DNA of 64,000 bases from NCBI GenBank assembly GCA_035578905.1, contig JAQJVL010000278.1, positions 310,001-374,000 on the forward strand, written 5' to 3'. Source of the DNA: Stictocephala bisonia (taxonomy: Eukaryota; Arthropoda; Insecta; Hemiptera; Membracidae). The notes below the pieces were generated by a model that was given only the letters and a program-made list of their open reading frames with translations, had not been told where the DNA came from and made no database searches. Both the position numbers and the translations under genes were made by a program. The stretch's first letter is position 1. Every line of letters begins with the position of its first letter. This document shows, piece by piece, positions 1 to 11,537 of this stretch.

Positions 1-1104
1 AATGAAAGAGTGTGGGAACCAGTTTCATCAAGGCAACACCCATACCCCCCACACTCTAATATCTCTGAGATACATGCGACCCTTGACGTTAGAACTTTTT
101 ATTCTGTATATGTAAGATGACAATTCATAATTTGTAATAAACAACAATTTGTATTAAAATGTGTTATTATTTATGATAATCAAAGTCCGATATAAAAATA
201 TCACACTATAACATTTGAAATTAATTTATATGTAATATTTAGTTCAAAATATTAAGTTTACTTAGATAGGCTAATTGATACAAAAAGAAAGATTAATAAT
301 TCTAATGATTATTCAAATAGGAATCTTTATGACATTTTTATTTATGTAAAGAACCTGAAGCCATTTAAAACTAAACGGTCAGTAGTATCTGACAGATACC
401 GTGCGACCTTTCTCGTCCTTGGATTTTTACAGTTATATAATAGAAAATGTTGTATTTTACTTTAAATTTTTTTAAAAATCTGACCTACCGAAATTTACAT
501 TACCAGATATTGTTTAATAAGATTAAGGATTTAAACTTTCAATATTGATGTATCACATTGCGTTAAACTAAGTTTTAGGCCATCGTAATACATCTGAAAA
601 TAAATGCATCTTGTAGATATGGTGTGACCGATCGTGTTAAGTTTTAGGTGCGACTGCTGGAGGGTTAAAAACGTACAAATGAACAGGTTAATTTTTATTC
701 TGATATAATTTTCCATAGTGTGTTTTTAACAAATGAGAAGAAAAAAAGCTACAGCCAAGCTGTCTAAGGTGTTAGGACTTTCAGGCTAAATTAGAGATTG
801 AGCAGGTTTGAATCTTGGACTTGACAGAAACCTTTTTTCAGTATTATTCACCTTATACTGTACTGCCTCTCTCCCTTATGTTGTCTCAATAAGTTCTCTG
901 TACTAATATTGAGGTTAGGAAAGTAGGCCTAAAAAGGTGATCAGTAGGGCCTCTCTTTACTGATGACAAAAAAAAGGAAAAAAAACAACAATAAATAATG
1001 TTTTAATATTCATCATTGCAACTTACTAACCAACTGTCCAGAAGTTTCCGGAATAATAATTAACTGACAACGTTTTTGCAATATTTATTATAAAGCCACC
1101 AATG
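1..1104. other. AT-rich non-coding DNA
   Basis: No convincing coding, RNA or structured element was found. The only open frame, near 531-716 on the minus strand, is short, low in complexity and lacks splice context. Confidence 0.5.
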
Positions 1105-1146
1105 TGAGGGAGACAAAGGTAGTTGGACATTTGCCATTACATGAAA

Positions 1147-1203
1147 ATTACCAATCACAAGGTTTCCATTTCGTAAAACCCAAACCTTTTTCAGGTGCTA
1201 AAA
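1147..1203 (-). ncRNA. Degenerate hammerhead-ribozyme-like motif, left arm
   Basis: Read on the minus strand, the sequence runs GCACCTGAAAAAGG, then a hairpin that would be stem II, then GGAAACC and TTGTGATTGG. The hammerhead core box CUGANGA appears as CTGAAAA (one change) and a GAAA box is present. The usual GUH cleavage triplet is altered to CTT. CAC and GTG could pair as a short stem I. I read it as a decayed copy of the right-arm motif, probably inactive. Confidence 0.4.
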
Positions 1204-2163
1204 ACTAAATTACATCTTCACAAACATGTTATAAAACTACATTCTTAAATTAATAAACTTATTTACTTTAATAATTATCTACATTTTAACCTAGATCCTA
1301 GAATGGAGTACAACAAAATGAACTTCTTCTAAATATAAAAATGTTAACAGGGTTAAATTAATATAACCAATTAGACGCTGTCAAGGTCACGATATCAACG
1401 AAAAAACGTTAAAACACAATTAAATTAATATTCAAATCAGACTGAAATAAGATTACATTAACTAATCATAAATAAAATAAATATATGGTACCTGAAAAAC
1501 ACTATTAATTTAAAATAACATTCAACATGCACAAAAATGATATATATGACTCGGAAGGACTGAGACTACTATTACAATTACATTTTAACTTGAAAAGACA
1601 ACAATTATTAGGAATAAAACAATACAATAATCAAATATTACAAAAATTATGAAGTCTTACGACTTTAAGTCTGGGACGTCTAGACGCCATCGTCACTGCG
1701 GGTCATAAGACTTAATCATTTTTGTAATATTTGATTATTGTATTGTTTTATTCCTAATAATTGTTGTCTTTTCAGGTTAAAATGTAATTGTAATAGTAGT
1801 CTCAGCCTTTCCGAGTAATATATATCATTTTTGAGCATGTTGAATGTTATTTTAAATTAATAGTGTTTTTCAGGTACCATATATTTATTTTATTTATTAT
1901 TAGTTAATGTAATCTTAATTCAGTCTGATTTGAATATTAATTTAATTGTGTTTTAACATTTTTCGTTGATATCGTGACCTTGACAGCGCCTAATTGGTTA
2001 TATTAATTTAACCCTGTTAACATTTTTATATTTAGTAGAAGTTCATTTTTTTGTACCCCATTCTAGGATCTAGGTTAAAATGTAGATAATTATTAAAGTA
2101 GATAAGTTTATTAGTTTAAGAACGTAGTTTTATAACATGTTTGTGTAGATGTAATTTAGTTTT

Positions 2164-2211
2164 TAGCACTTGAAAAAGGTTTGGGTTTTACCAAATCGAA
2201 ACGTCGTGATT
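2164..2211 (+). ncRNA. Degenerate hammerhead-ribozyme-like motif, right arm
   Basis: The order is CAC (stem I), TTGAAAA (decayed CUGANGA), the stem II hairpin GGTTTGG/CCAAATC closing a short loop, then CGAAACGTC with a GTC cleavage triplet, then GTG, which can pair with the leading CAC. GAAAC-GTC with almost no stem III is typical of hammerheads carried by Penelope-like elements. The left arm keeps CTGA and this arm keeps GTC, so the ancestor probably had both. Confidence 0.45.
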
Positions 2212-2262
2212 GGTAATTTTTACGTAATGATGGCAAATGTCCATCTACCTTTGTCTCCCTCA

Positions 2263-4268
2263 TCTGATACTCCATCATTAACAAATTTTAAAAACAAACC
2301 CACCAATGTCATGAATTTTCTGACTGTGTTAAGAGTTAGATGTAAAAATACCATTACCTGGATACCAGTTTCATTTCCTCATGAATCCGTCTGTTTGAAG
2401 ATGGTAAACGTGGTTTACAGAAATCGATCACCATAACATTTGTACCTCTTTGTACTTATATTATACAAAATTTTATGTAACATTAACTTGTATAATTTTT
2501 TTCTATCACTGTGTAATTAAGAATAATTTTGAAACTAATTTTAAAGTTAATTAAGAAACCAAATGGGTGAAGACAAATAAAATTATACCCAAGGTCCTAA
2601 CTTATCATTAACTTTTTAATTTCTCAAACATGGCAAAAATTAAGAAAAAATTAACAACATAAGGAATATTATTTTAAGGTTGAACTAACATAAAGATATA
2701 ATAATCAATAATCTATAACAAATGTATTTATGTGTTGTGAAGCATTAACTTGAATCTTATAATGATAATTATATCTGGCAATAGGTAATGATCAGCTTCC
2801 ATTAAAGATTTAACAGTGAATGTAATTATTAAAATCTAGATAGGTAACACTACTGCTTATTGAGATAGATTTTTCTTATTTTAAGGACAAGTTTATAGCC
2901 ATGCACTGTTTTCAAAGTCTATGTTAATAGGTTTATTTTATTATTATATAAAATAAAAATTATGTAGTTTTTAACATTAAACTGATTAAGTTAATCATGC
3001 CACAATACAACTATTTATTTCCTGAGAAAGGACATTCAATTAATATAATGACAATAGTTACTTATCATTAATCAATATACTGTTTGAATTTAAAAAAACT
3101 AGTCAAAAGATATTAAAAAGTTATATAAATAAAAACAAGTGCTCAGGCTGTAAAATTTCATTTTACCTATACCATTGCCAGACATAATAATAAGAACACT
3201 TAATGTTTATACTAAAAATGAAACCATTGACTATAGAAAGAAATAGACTGTCCAAGCCAATGCCTGTGTTGCTATTTAACAGTTATTTGTTTCAAATAAA
3301 TGCTCAGATGACTATTTGGTGTACTATTAGCCACTTCAGCGTGTGCTGGAGATAGACAGAGATGGGGGGGGATTGATTGCACTACCTATGATAACATAAC
3401 AAACAAATTATTTTACCAAACATGAAAATCATCGATATATAGTACTATAAGACGCTGCAGTAGGTTTCAGAGCGCACGCACCGGTGTATTGAGGAGTGCA
3501 TTCACCCCCAAGAAGGCTTTAAGAACTCCGAGCTCTTCAATGATTAAACCTAAAATTGACTACATTTCCTGTGATTATGCTCAATTACTTTTATTTTCCT
3601 GAACAAAATTATTTGATTATATTTTAGGTAATGTAAATTATTCTATTTGTTCCAGCAATTTACATTTGTACCTCAGTTTTCATTTCATGACTTATCAAAT
3701 GCTTTTGTCTAATAAATTGTTATATTATTAGTTAAAATTATACGCATATATATTTTTTAAATAAAATATTCATATACTTCACTTTTTGTCTCCCTGTAAA
3801 CAATTAGTTAAGTGTATTGGAGCAAATGGTGTAGCTTATTTAGTTATAGAAGAACTTGTGTTTCGTTTTAAATGTAAGAGTTCCATACAATAACGTACTA
3901 GTAATTTATATGATATTGACGCTATTATACAGTTAGTTGTTAACTTCTGTAAAAAATAAAGATGTTTAGATTTAATTAACTTTGTAAATTCCCTTACTCT
4001 GAAACATGTGTAAAAGATTTTAAGTAGTTATGTAATTGTTGTATTAATTATTTCAAAACTCTGTTGTTAAAAGAATACCAATATATAAAATAGTTGAATT
4101 TTTTTGTTACTAATACAAATAGAATTGGATTCTAGGATTTGTGTGATGTAAATAGGTTACAATGCTTGGTTTTTATTTAATAAATTTTGCCTTAAAACAA
4201 AACTAAAACATAAAATAATACATAATAAGTATATTTCTTTACTTAAAGTTTATATATATGTTTAAATC
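2263..4268. other. AT-rich non-coding DNA
   Basis: No supported gene. The segment is AT-rich with short poly-A and poly-T runs, apart from a slightly GC-richer patch near 3320-3540 that contains no open frame. Confidence 0.4.
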
Positions 4269-4498
4269 TTAACAAATAAATTGCCATAGTTTGTCTAAAT
4301 TACGATGATTATTACTGTGTGCAAGGCCAGCAATAGAATTTTGCCTTAATAGGGCCTTCAATTCTTGAAATGCAACCTCGAAAATCTGCTCGGCCTCCGC
4401 AGCCCAGCCCGCGATCCAGTAGTAAATATTGATGATGAAATCAGCTTCATGGGACCCATATGAGACTTGGGACCCCAAGAAGACCTGGGACAGTCTTC
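4269..4498 (-). CDS. Exon-like ORF, possible terminal exon of unknown gene
   Basis: On the minus strand an acceptor-like ...AAAAACAG precedes an open frame that runs to a stop at 4269-4271. The peptide includes the stretches IINIYYWIAGWAAEAEQIF and FQELKALLRQNS. Base composition is richer in GC than the flanks, as expected for coding DNA here. I do not recognise the protein. It could be a terminal exon of the gene whose other exons lie upstream on the minus strand, or a transposon remnant. Confidence 0.3.
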
Positions 4499-4514
4499 CT
4501 GTTTTTATAGTCAA

Positions 4515-5257
4515 TGATTAATCTTAACTTAAAGAAAATTTACTTTCATAATACAGTAAAAGTACTGAAAAGTTACACCCAAATACTGCTTTAGAAGTAC
4601 TGTAGTTACATTAATCAAGTATTGACTATCAAGACAGTGTTTTAAGCACTATTTTAAGCACAAGTTTACAACCACGAACATTGTGAATTTGTTTGAAATA
4701 ATGTTATTGTGCAAGTCAAATTTAATTTTTTAAGTTTATATTTACAGCACCAACTTTTCACAAGGTCCAACATTTTTCACTTCAAATTCAATAAGAATGA
4801 ATATTATTAGATAAATGTGTGTGTATTCTGTTTGATAACAAGAATATACATCTTCCTGTTTTGTTTGAACTCCCAATGTTCCGATTTTTCCCCAGATTGA
4901 AGGCTACTCTAAACTAGTTTTATATCATTACTTTTTCAAGAGTAAATCATTTAGTTAAACAACTAATCCAGATTTCCAAAAATATAAATCGTACAAACTA
5001 CTATGATTTTAAATAAGTTAATCCATGTGTTAATTTCACACAATTCCAGAAAACAATGACAAAAATCTGTGGCTGATTTGAAAAATACAATTTAATTCCA
5101 TTTTAACTTCTGAATTCAATTTAAACAAAGATAGTCTGCCTGCGGCCGTTTTTGAGGAGGAGTCCTGCAGAGAAATATATCCAACAAATAGTTGCCGAGT
5201 CAAAACTCAACCCACAAACAATGTTACACATCAGAAAGGTTAATACAAAAATAATTA
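4515..5257. other. Non-coding DNA
   Basis: No gene or recognisable repeat seen. Confidence 0.35.
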
Positions 5258-5424
5258 TTTCACTACACTACGATGAGTTCAGCTGTTTTCGTTATGTGTT
5301 TACAACCTGCGAAACATCATATTTTCAACAGCTGTCTATTGTTTACTACCGAAAGTAACATTGTTTACAACCAAAAATTTTCCACAGTCAACAACACCTG
5401 TTTTTATTCCGTAGTGTAGTGAAA
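5258..5424. mobile_element. Short MITE-like element
   Basis: The 15-bp terminal inverted repeats TTTCACTACACTACG (5258-5272) and CGTAGTGTAGTGAAA (5410-5424) match perfectly and bound 167 bp without coding capacity. No convincing target-site duplication could be read, so the superfamily is unassigned. Confidence 0.5.
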
Positions 5425-6185
5425 AGTATCGTTCAAAACTCGAGTGAAAGTGTTTTGTATGTTCGACCATTTGAAGTGCTCGACAAGTCTCGCACTTCAA
5501 ACATATGGTCTCTAACATGCAAAACCCCACTTTCCACTCTTGTTATGAAATATACTATTGTTTAGGAAAACAAACAAAAACAAACATGTTAAACATCAAT
5601 AGCAATACTAAATTGTAACTTAAGTGTATTTTGTGGTGAGTTTGTTATAGATTCAACAAAATTACGTTTAATTTGGCAAGCACTTTGATATGTTACCTAG
5701 AATATAGGCCTGATGGAAATTTCTAATACTTGGTTTTCACAAAATACATAGCTATTGTTTTAAATATATAATGCATCCTGTTCAAAACTATTCATTTAAA
5801 TAAAAAGAACTCCCTTCCCAAAGTCGAAAGAGAGTACAATTTTTCAATTTTCCTATTTTAGTTATTTCTGAAATACAATGAGAATAGTATCACAATATTA
5901 TTATTATTATTATTATTAACACATTCCTTTTCGTTGTAAGTTTATTAACTATTTTGTTACATACCATAATGTTCCTTAATGTTTTTGAACATACAAATAT
6001 ACAGTTTATAAAATCTTTTGTTAATGTATTTTTAATGTTAAAAAAACACTTGTACAACATCCAATGACAGCTTGCCAATATGGAATAATGAAATGGCAAT
6101 TTTTAGAGTTAGTAATATCATGGTTTTGTAACTTTTTTGTTGTAGATAGTTCAAATAAAATAATTTTAGAACTTAGGCTTAAGCA
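5425..6185. other. Non-coding DNA with ATT microsatellite
   Basis: No gene seen. A simple ATT repeat lies at 5895-5918. Confidence 0.45.
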
Positions 6186-6356
6186 TTCATAATTTTGTTC
6201 ACTTCTAATTCTGAATCAAGATTATAAAATATGAATTTATAATTAGTGCTGCAATCCAAGTCAAATAATTTTCATAATTTTGTTCACTTCTAATTCTGAA
6301 TCAAGATTATAAAATATGAATTTATAATTAGTGCTGCAATCCAAGTTAAAATAATT
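6186..6356. repeat. 85-bp tandem duplication
   Basis: Two nearly identical copies (6186-6270 and 6271-6356) each start TTCATAATTTTGTTC. They differ at a base or two near the end (CAAGTCAAATAA versus CAAGTTAAAATAA). This is a recent local duplication without coding content. Confidence 0.9.
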
Positions 6357-6554
6357 TTCATCTTGGTAGAGAAAATCTTCAGGCAGAAATTGGGTTTAAC
6401 TTTTCCAAAGTGTACATGAACTGGTATTAAAACATACCAATACTTCAATAACAAAACAAAAATGACATGAATTGATGATAGTCACCAACTGTACTTGAAG
6501 GTAAAATCCATGTGGGTAAAAAAGTGTTTTGTCTCTTTTAACAACAGTTTCAAT

Positions 6555-6607
6555 TTATTCATCTACTCCAGTTTTTGACTTTTTCTTTGTCTTCTTTTTA
6601 ACAGGAT
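6555..6607 (-). CDS. Terminal coding exon of an unidentified gene
   Basis: After the acceptor TTCTTTCAG the frame (starting with two bases of a split codon) reads PVKKKTKKKSKTGVDE and stops at 6555-6557. The C-terminus is strongly basic and resembles a nuclear or nucleolar localisation tail. Its phase matches the exon at 6723-6804: that exon ends in G, giving GAT (Asp) across the junction. It is not the JIP3 C-terminus. Product unknown. Confidence 0.5.
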
Positions 6608-6722
6608 CTGAAAGAATTAAATTCTATTATTAAAAGTCATTAAATTAAAAAAACGTGCTAAGCTATAAGAGACTTCATAAATAAATACTAGACCCTTTAT
6701 ATGGAGAAAGACAGCAACAGAC

Positions 6723-6804
6723 CTTGTAGTTGTTTCCAGACAAAACTGATACGCTTCCTTCCAACCGATACATCAGATGTTGTGCTTAGTGCCAATACAT
6801 CACC
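6723..6804 (-). CDS. Internal coding exon of the same unidentified gene
   Basis: This is an 82-nt exon between acceptor ...CATGTAG and donor CAAG|GTCTGT. The only open frame, starting in phase 0, reads GDVLALSTTSDVSVGRKRIS and then FVWKQLQ. It splices in phase to the terminal exon at 6555-6607 and receives the exon at 7043-7122 in phase 0. The peptide looks like folded coding sequence, but I cannot name its family. Confidence 0.5.
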
Positions 6805-7042
6805 CTACATGTTATCTCTTGCATTATGCAGGAACCCTCATAACATAGCATGTTTTGTAAGATAATCTACTAAACAACAGTAAGCAGTGATAACTATTGT
6901 TATAGGACATTTTTTTTTAAATCATGATGAGTTTATTTCATTCATTTTTATGGCCAATAGGCTGATATAAATGACTTTACTTTCTAATCTAAAAACAAAA
7001 CTATCCTTACTCCTTTTGGATTTCTATGACTAAAACAGTTAC

Positions 7043-7122
7043 TCCTTCAAGTTGTTCAGGACACCTGTTAGTGAAAGACATCCTGGTAGTTCTTAAAGGT
7101 TTAAAACAATTAGGAGCTGTGC
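7043..7122 (-). CDS. Internal coding exon of the same unidentified gene
   Basis: After the acceptor ...CTCTTAATAG one frame is open and contains CFKPLRTTRMSFTNRCPEQL. Using donor GAAGGA|GTAACT at 7042 it ends in phase 0, which matches the next exon. An alternative donor at 7010 (GTAAGG) keeps the frame open longer but gives an incompatible phase. Further upstream exons were not identified. Confidence 0.42.
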
Positions 7123-7829
7123 CTATTAAGAGGAAATTTTTTTGTTCAGAGCAGATACCCATACTCGCATGGGAGTGTGCATATTCTTAGCTTAGTAAGA
7201 CATAACTCCCATATTAGATTTAGATCTACATTAATCTAAGAAATGCTTCAAATCCAGATCTGATTTAATGAAAGAATACATTACAAAAGATGCATCTTTT
7301 GGATGAGTACTTTTACAGTCATGGGTCACTTCTTAATTGAAGACTCAACATTAAATTTGGACTCTACATATTGATTTCTGCATATAAAAGAAACATTTTC
7401 ATATTTTTTTGTTAGTTTGACATTCTACTTTCTATAACTAAACTTGTGCAGTAAACTTTTGCAGAAAAAAAAACAGGATTCATTTTTTCAACATTTTAAA
7501 AGATAAGTACTGTTTTAGTGGCTTTTGATTCAGTTCTCGAAGCACTTAAAATGCTGAGCAATTAACTTATTTTTATGATAAAGATTCTTCTTTGTCATCA
7601 TATAAACATTTATCATTCTGGTGAGATTCTCTTTTAGGGTTCCTACAACATTTAAATTTCAAAATGTCCAGATTATTCTGTCAACTCCCTTGACACTTTG
7701 TTAGGTAGTAAAATTAAGACATCTTCCTGACAAAATTTTGAAATAATGTTTAGTTTTGAGTGACAAACTTTTTTAATAACTAAAAACTGTTTTCAACTAG
7801 TTGAGTCCCAAGTTTATTTGTAAAAATAC
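7123..7829. other. Non-coding DNA
   Basis: No gene or recognisable repeat seen. Presumed intron or intergenic. Confidence 0.35.
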
Positions 7830-7925
7830 TAGGGGTGTGCGAGTACTGATTTTTGAGTTCAAGTCGAGTAGTTGGCATTTTTTCGAGTATCGAGTATTTT
7901 CAAGCGAGTATTTACAGAAGGATTT
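7830..7925 (+). mobile_element. hAT-like transposon end
   Basis: The start TAGGGGTGTGCGAGTACTG followed by repeated CGAGTA motifs (GTCGAGTAG, CGAGTATCGAGTA, GCGAGTATTT) resembles the end of a hAT-family element. No matching opposite end was found downstream, so this is a fragment. Confidence 0.35.
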
Positions 7926-8157
7926 CCTGTCCACCCAAGACAACTGTAAAAGGCAGACACTATCCTAAGTCTATGTTAAGAGTTGCCAGATTCGTAAATA
8001 TATACATCTAAACTGAACACAATAATTTTGATTTGTTGTTTGTAACTGTAACATTTGATAAATAAAACTTTTTACTTCCTTCATTTTTATGTGGCATTGT
8101 TTTGTTTAATCGTTTTCCTTTTTTCATAACTAATATTATGTAAGAAATTAAGAAAGT
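7926..8157. other. Non-coding DNA between the hAT-like end and the 630-bp repeat
   Basis: No open frame or internal repeat seen. It may be interior of the hAT-like fragment, but nothing in it shows that. Confidence 0.3.
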
Positions 8158-8792
8158 ATATTATTAATTGAAACAACGTGGATTATAAAGATTTAATATT
8201 TAATCTTGTCTGTTCACTCATTTCACAGATAAGATTTTCCACGCAAGCCAATTATACTGTTTCAAGCCGGCCGCTATGTTCATCTGATGGTTCAGTTCAA
8301 AGTGCACAGCGAAAACTTAGTGAAGCTTGTTGGCAAAAGTTGCATCCAACCAAACTGATGCTAAAATTCAGGCATCATCGCCAAATGCGGTGAGAATTGG
8401 CTTTGAGAATTGCCTCCTCTAAAAAAAAAAAAGATTATTGTGTACACGCCAAGAAGAGTGGATCTGTATTCTGTGGGTATTTAATTCAGTAATAACAAGA
8501 TTACAACTAACTGGAAATAAGCTGTGAATTATACAATCAAATTTGAAAATCTGGATGACAAAGACTGTAGTTCAATCGATTAATAACAATAACTAAGCAG
8601 GTTCACTAAAAATAAATTTTAAAGTCGCTTAGGATGAATTACTTTTTAAATTATGATCGGTAATGAAATATGTGCAACTTGAAACTACTTCGATACATGA
8701 GGCTACACTGAACAACAGATAAATAATTATGTCAACGAGAAATTCATTAAAACCGGGTGTAATCGAATGAAAACCATAGACGTAGTTGGCTA
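8158..8792. repeat. Left copy of a 630-bp direct repeat
   Basis: The sequence from GAAACAACGTGGATTATAAA to ACCATAGACGTAGTTGGCT recurs at 14511-15138 in the same orientation with substitutions and indels. The two copies flank the Ulp1/esterase/RT retrotransposon. Short open frames in it are not conserved between copies, so it is probably a non-coding repeat. Confidence 0.85.
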
Positions 8793-9107
8793 TTTCCATC
8801 GAGGTGGAGGGGGCGGCTGAGAGCCCACTAGCTGTGTTCGATATCGCTCGTGACAATTTGACTATGTTTCCGTTATAAATGTTGTAATGTGTAATTTCTT
8901 TTAGTTTGTTTGTGGTCTCTAGTGCCTTGGGACATTAAAATTTACTGCCACTTGGATAATTATTACATGAGTAAATATAGGTAGAACTTTATGCTACATA
9001 ACCCTAAAATCAGACTAACGAGCTTAAACACGAGGCAAGACCAGAGCCACGCGTGACATCACCGTTCCAGAAAATCAACAATCAAATCCAAGAAGGGACA
9101 TCTCAGC

Positions 9108-9182
9108 GATCTCGTGGCGCACAGTGTAACGGCGTGGATTGCTACGCCTAAGATCAGGAGTTCGATCCCAGCACCAGGAGAA
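9108..9182 (+). repeat. tRNA-like sequence (SINE head or tRNA pseudogene)
   Basis: CGTGGCGCACAGTGTAACGG resembles an A box and GGAGTTCGATCCC is a good B box. GGCGT...ACGCC forms an anticodon-like stem but with a loop of eight. A run of T follows nearby. The geometry is not that of a functional tRNA, so a tRNA-derived SINE head or pseudogene is more likely. Confidence 0.5.
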
Positions 9183-9540
9183 ACTTTTTGTTAACCCCAC
9201 TGAACTGAAATTCTTTATTATTCTCTTGTTTGTTATTTTATAAACAAGTTAATTAATTTGTAATTATTTTAAGCTTAAAAAATTGGTGTAACTTTAACTG
9301 CAATATGCATAAGGTAAAGCCTGCTAAATTAATTACACCAAACAAAGAGAGCCCTTTATATAAATTAAGATCTTATACTCAAAAAAAAGATTGATAATGT
9401 AGACCCACAGAACTGTAAAAACACCCCTAAACCTTCAGCTAAAATAAGAAGTGCGAACCACCTTATTTCAACTAAAACAGTTACTTCTAGGCCGACCTCT
9501 CTCAGAACGCCTGTGAGAGGCTATTACTGCGCAACCAAGT

Positions 9541-10344
9541 GAGCAGTTATCTGATAACTTACTTCTTTCTCCTAGCACTCCAAATACATATGTAAATCCT
9601 CAAGACATCATAGCTGGTGACTCGAGTTTAAATAACGCCCTAGTAGACCAGAAAAACTCAAATTTATCTGATAGCGTGATAAGAACATTATTGGGCCCAA
9701 ACTTGCTGTGCGATGACGTAATCCGACGCTATTTGAATTTAATTGAAGACAAACTTATAAAATCCAAACCTATTTTGTGCCTTAATCCGGTCGTCAGCAA
9801 TGGTGTAAAAATACTAGAGGATTACGAGCATCTCTTAAATCCTTTGTCATTGGAGGCTTATGACCACATATTGATGCCCATTAATGACAGTAGCGCACCC
9901 ACAGCAGAAGGAAGCCATTGGAGCTTATTGCTTTACCAAAGGAATGATGATATTTTTTATTATTTTGACTCCTGCTCCAAATATAATTATGCATCAGCCG
10001 AAAAATTGGCTCTAAAAATAAAAACATTATTACATGGTGTAACTTCTGTGGAAACAATAAAAATACATGTTGTACCGACACCGCAACAACAAAACAATTA
10101 TGACTGTGGCATGTATGTGTTGATCTACACTGACATTATTGTTCAGCGAATAATGAGCAAGCTAAATGTGAATGACATGTCAACAGTAGAGATAACTGAC
10201 CTGGATGTGATTGATAAGAGATCAAAAATTGCTTACATATTTCATAACAACAACCTTGTATCGCAAGAGTTCTTTAACTCGCAGCTATTTAAGTGTAAGT
10301 TGAGTAAACATTGGAAGAAACAGAAGAGAATATTAATAGGATAA
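9541..10344 (+). pseudogene. Ulp1/SENP-type cysteine protease domain (C48) of LINE
   Basis: The frame is open from about 9541 (its own start is lost upstream by a stop/frameshift near 9514) to 10344. The catalytic signature is clear: HWSLLLY supplies the His, YYFDSCSK the Asp, and NYDCGMYVLIYTDI the Cys in the DCG motif, with a Gln-rich stretch (TPQQQ) before it as in Ulp1 oxyanion regions. Such proteases remove SUMO/ubiquitin-like peptides or process polyproteins; in a transposon the role is unknown. It overlaps the next frame by 34 bp. Confidence 0.75.
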
Positions 10345-11490
10345 GTTTATTGGAAGAACAAGTTCTTTTTTACATTGAAGCCTTAACGCAGTTAGAAAAC
10401 ACTGTCCATATGAAAGATATGGTTATAGATGAATTAAGTAATAAAAATGTTTCTCCTTGTGAGCTATCAAATACACATGGAGGCGGAAGAAATATGGTCC
10501 ACAAAACAAATATAGCGAAAAAAAGTAAAATAAAAGTTAAGCAAAGGGAACAAAGTAAATTTGTCAAACTACAACAAAAAACAACTGTGGAAGCTCAAGG
10601 TGCCACGCGCACGGAAGGTATTGTTACAAAAAACAATTCCCAGGTACAATCTAATAAAGTAAAAAAGATTCATATTCTAGCTGATAGCTACGGTAAAGAC
10701 TTGGGGCCACTTCTACAGGTGGAGCTGGGAGCAGCGTACAACGTGAGCTGTCACACGATGCCTGGCGCGCCGCTCTCCCATCTCACTGACCACTTGGACG
10801 CGGACTGCGATCCCTCGGTGCCGAAGACTGCCTCGTAGTAATTGGGGGGACTAATGACCTGAGCTATACTTCTAGGGTAGACTTAAGTTGTGTTCAAAAG
10901 GTTATTCAAAAATCAACTAGTTGTTCAGTAGCTTTTGTAAATATTCCGTTAAGGTTTGATTCACCTCAACAAAACAAAACAATAAATATAGTAAATAGGA
11001 AAATCAGCCAATTATGTAATAAAAACAGTAACTGTTATTTTATTTCAACTTCTAATTTTAAAAGAGCTACCTATACAAATCACGGTTTGCACATGAACAA
11101 ACTAGGAAAACGATTATTGTGTAAGATTATTAAAAATAGTTTGTTAACTCAGTCAAATAGTAACATAAGCGTAACCGGTTCAGCAGCTACAGATAACTCT
11201 TATCTCAGTCCACAGCATGTTACGATAGAGTCAGAGACACTGGCGCTGTTGATAATGATCAACAGACTAGAGTAAATATTGAAGAATTTACTTTTAGCAA
11301 CACTATTAGTGATGTAAATACTACTGTAAATAATATAAGTGAAAATGATAATTTAGCTAAGCCTGATAAGAGCCCCATTGTAAACAATGAGCGCTTCGCC
11401 ATTAATGTAACTGGAGACTCGAGCCAAACTCCCCGAACTGATAGTTTTTTAGGTCTGTTGAAACACATTCCACCCCTAATTGTGAGGTAA
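10311..11490 (+). pseudogene. LINE ORF1: coiled coil plus SGNH/GDSL-type esterase, frameshifted
   Basis: The N-terminal part (10311-10838) has heptad-like residues (ISLLEEQVLFYIEALTQLE), a basic linker, then IHILADSYGKDLG, block I of an SGNH hydrolase. A frameshift near 10830 moves the domain to another frame, where VVIGGTNDLSYTS (block III, GGTND) and HGLHMNKLGKRLL (catalytic His block) are found up to 11275. A further shift near 11265 leads to a tail ending near 11490. Esterase domains of this type occur in ORF1 of CR1-like LINEs. Confidence 0.7.
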
Positions 11491-11537
11491 ATTGCATTAA
11501 ACTGTCCTGCAGTGTAGATGAGCGTTGTATTGACGTT

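Larger units (their letters stand above)
1105..2262. repeat. Long foldback (inverted-repeat) element
   Basis: Two arms of about 555 bp (1105-1659 and 1706-2262) are imperfect reverse complements around a spacer of about 46 bp. The outer ends are GAGGGAGACAAAGG on the left and its complement on the right; the inner ends are ATTATGAAGTCTTA and TAAGACTTAAT. The arms differ by scattered substitutions and small indels, so this is an old structure. Each arm holds a hammerhead-like motif near its outer end in inverted orientation. That is the arrangement expected if two copies of a Penelope-like or retrozyme-type repeat were joined inversely. No protein of such an element is visible. A plain foldback transposon is the alternative. 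Confidence 0.8.

Noticed and set aside
7011..7042. Longer form of the exon at 7043-7122 using the donor GTAAGG at 7010
   Set aside because: It ends in phase 2, and the next exon is open only in phase 0; the GTAACT donor at 7042 gives a consistent frame.
9108..9182. Functional tRNA gene
   Set aside because: The anticodon loop would have eight bases and the acceptor stem does not close well; called tRNA-like only.
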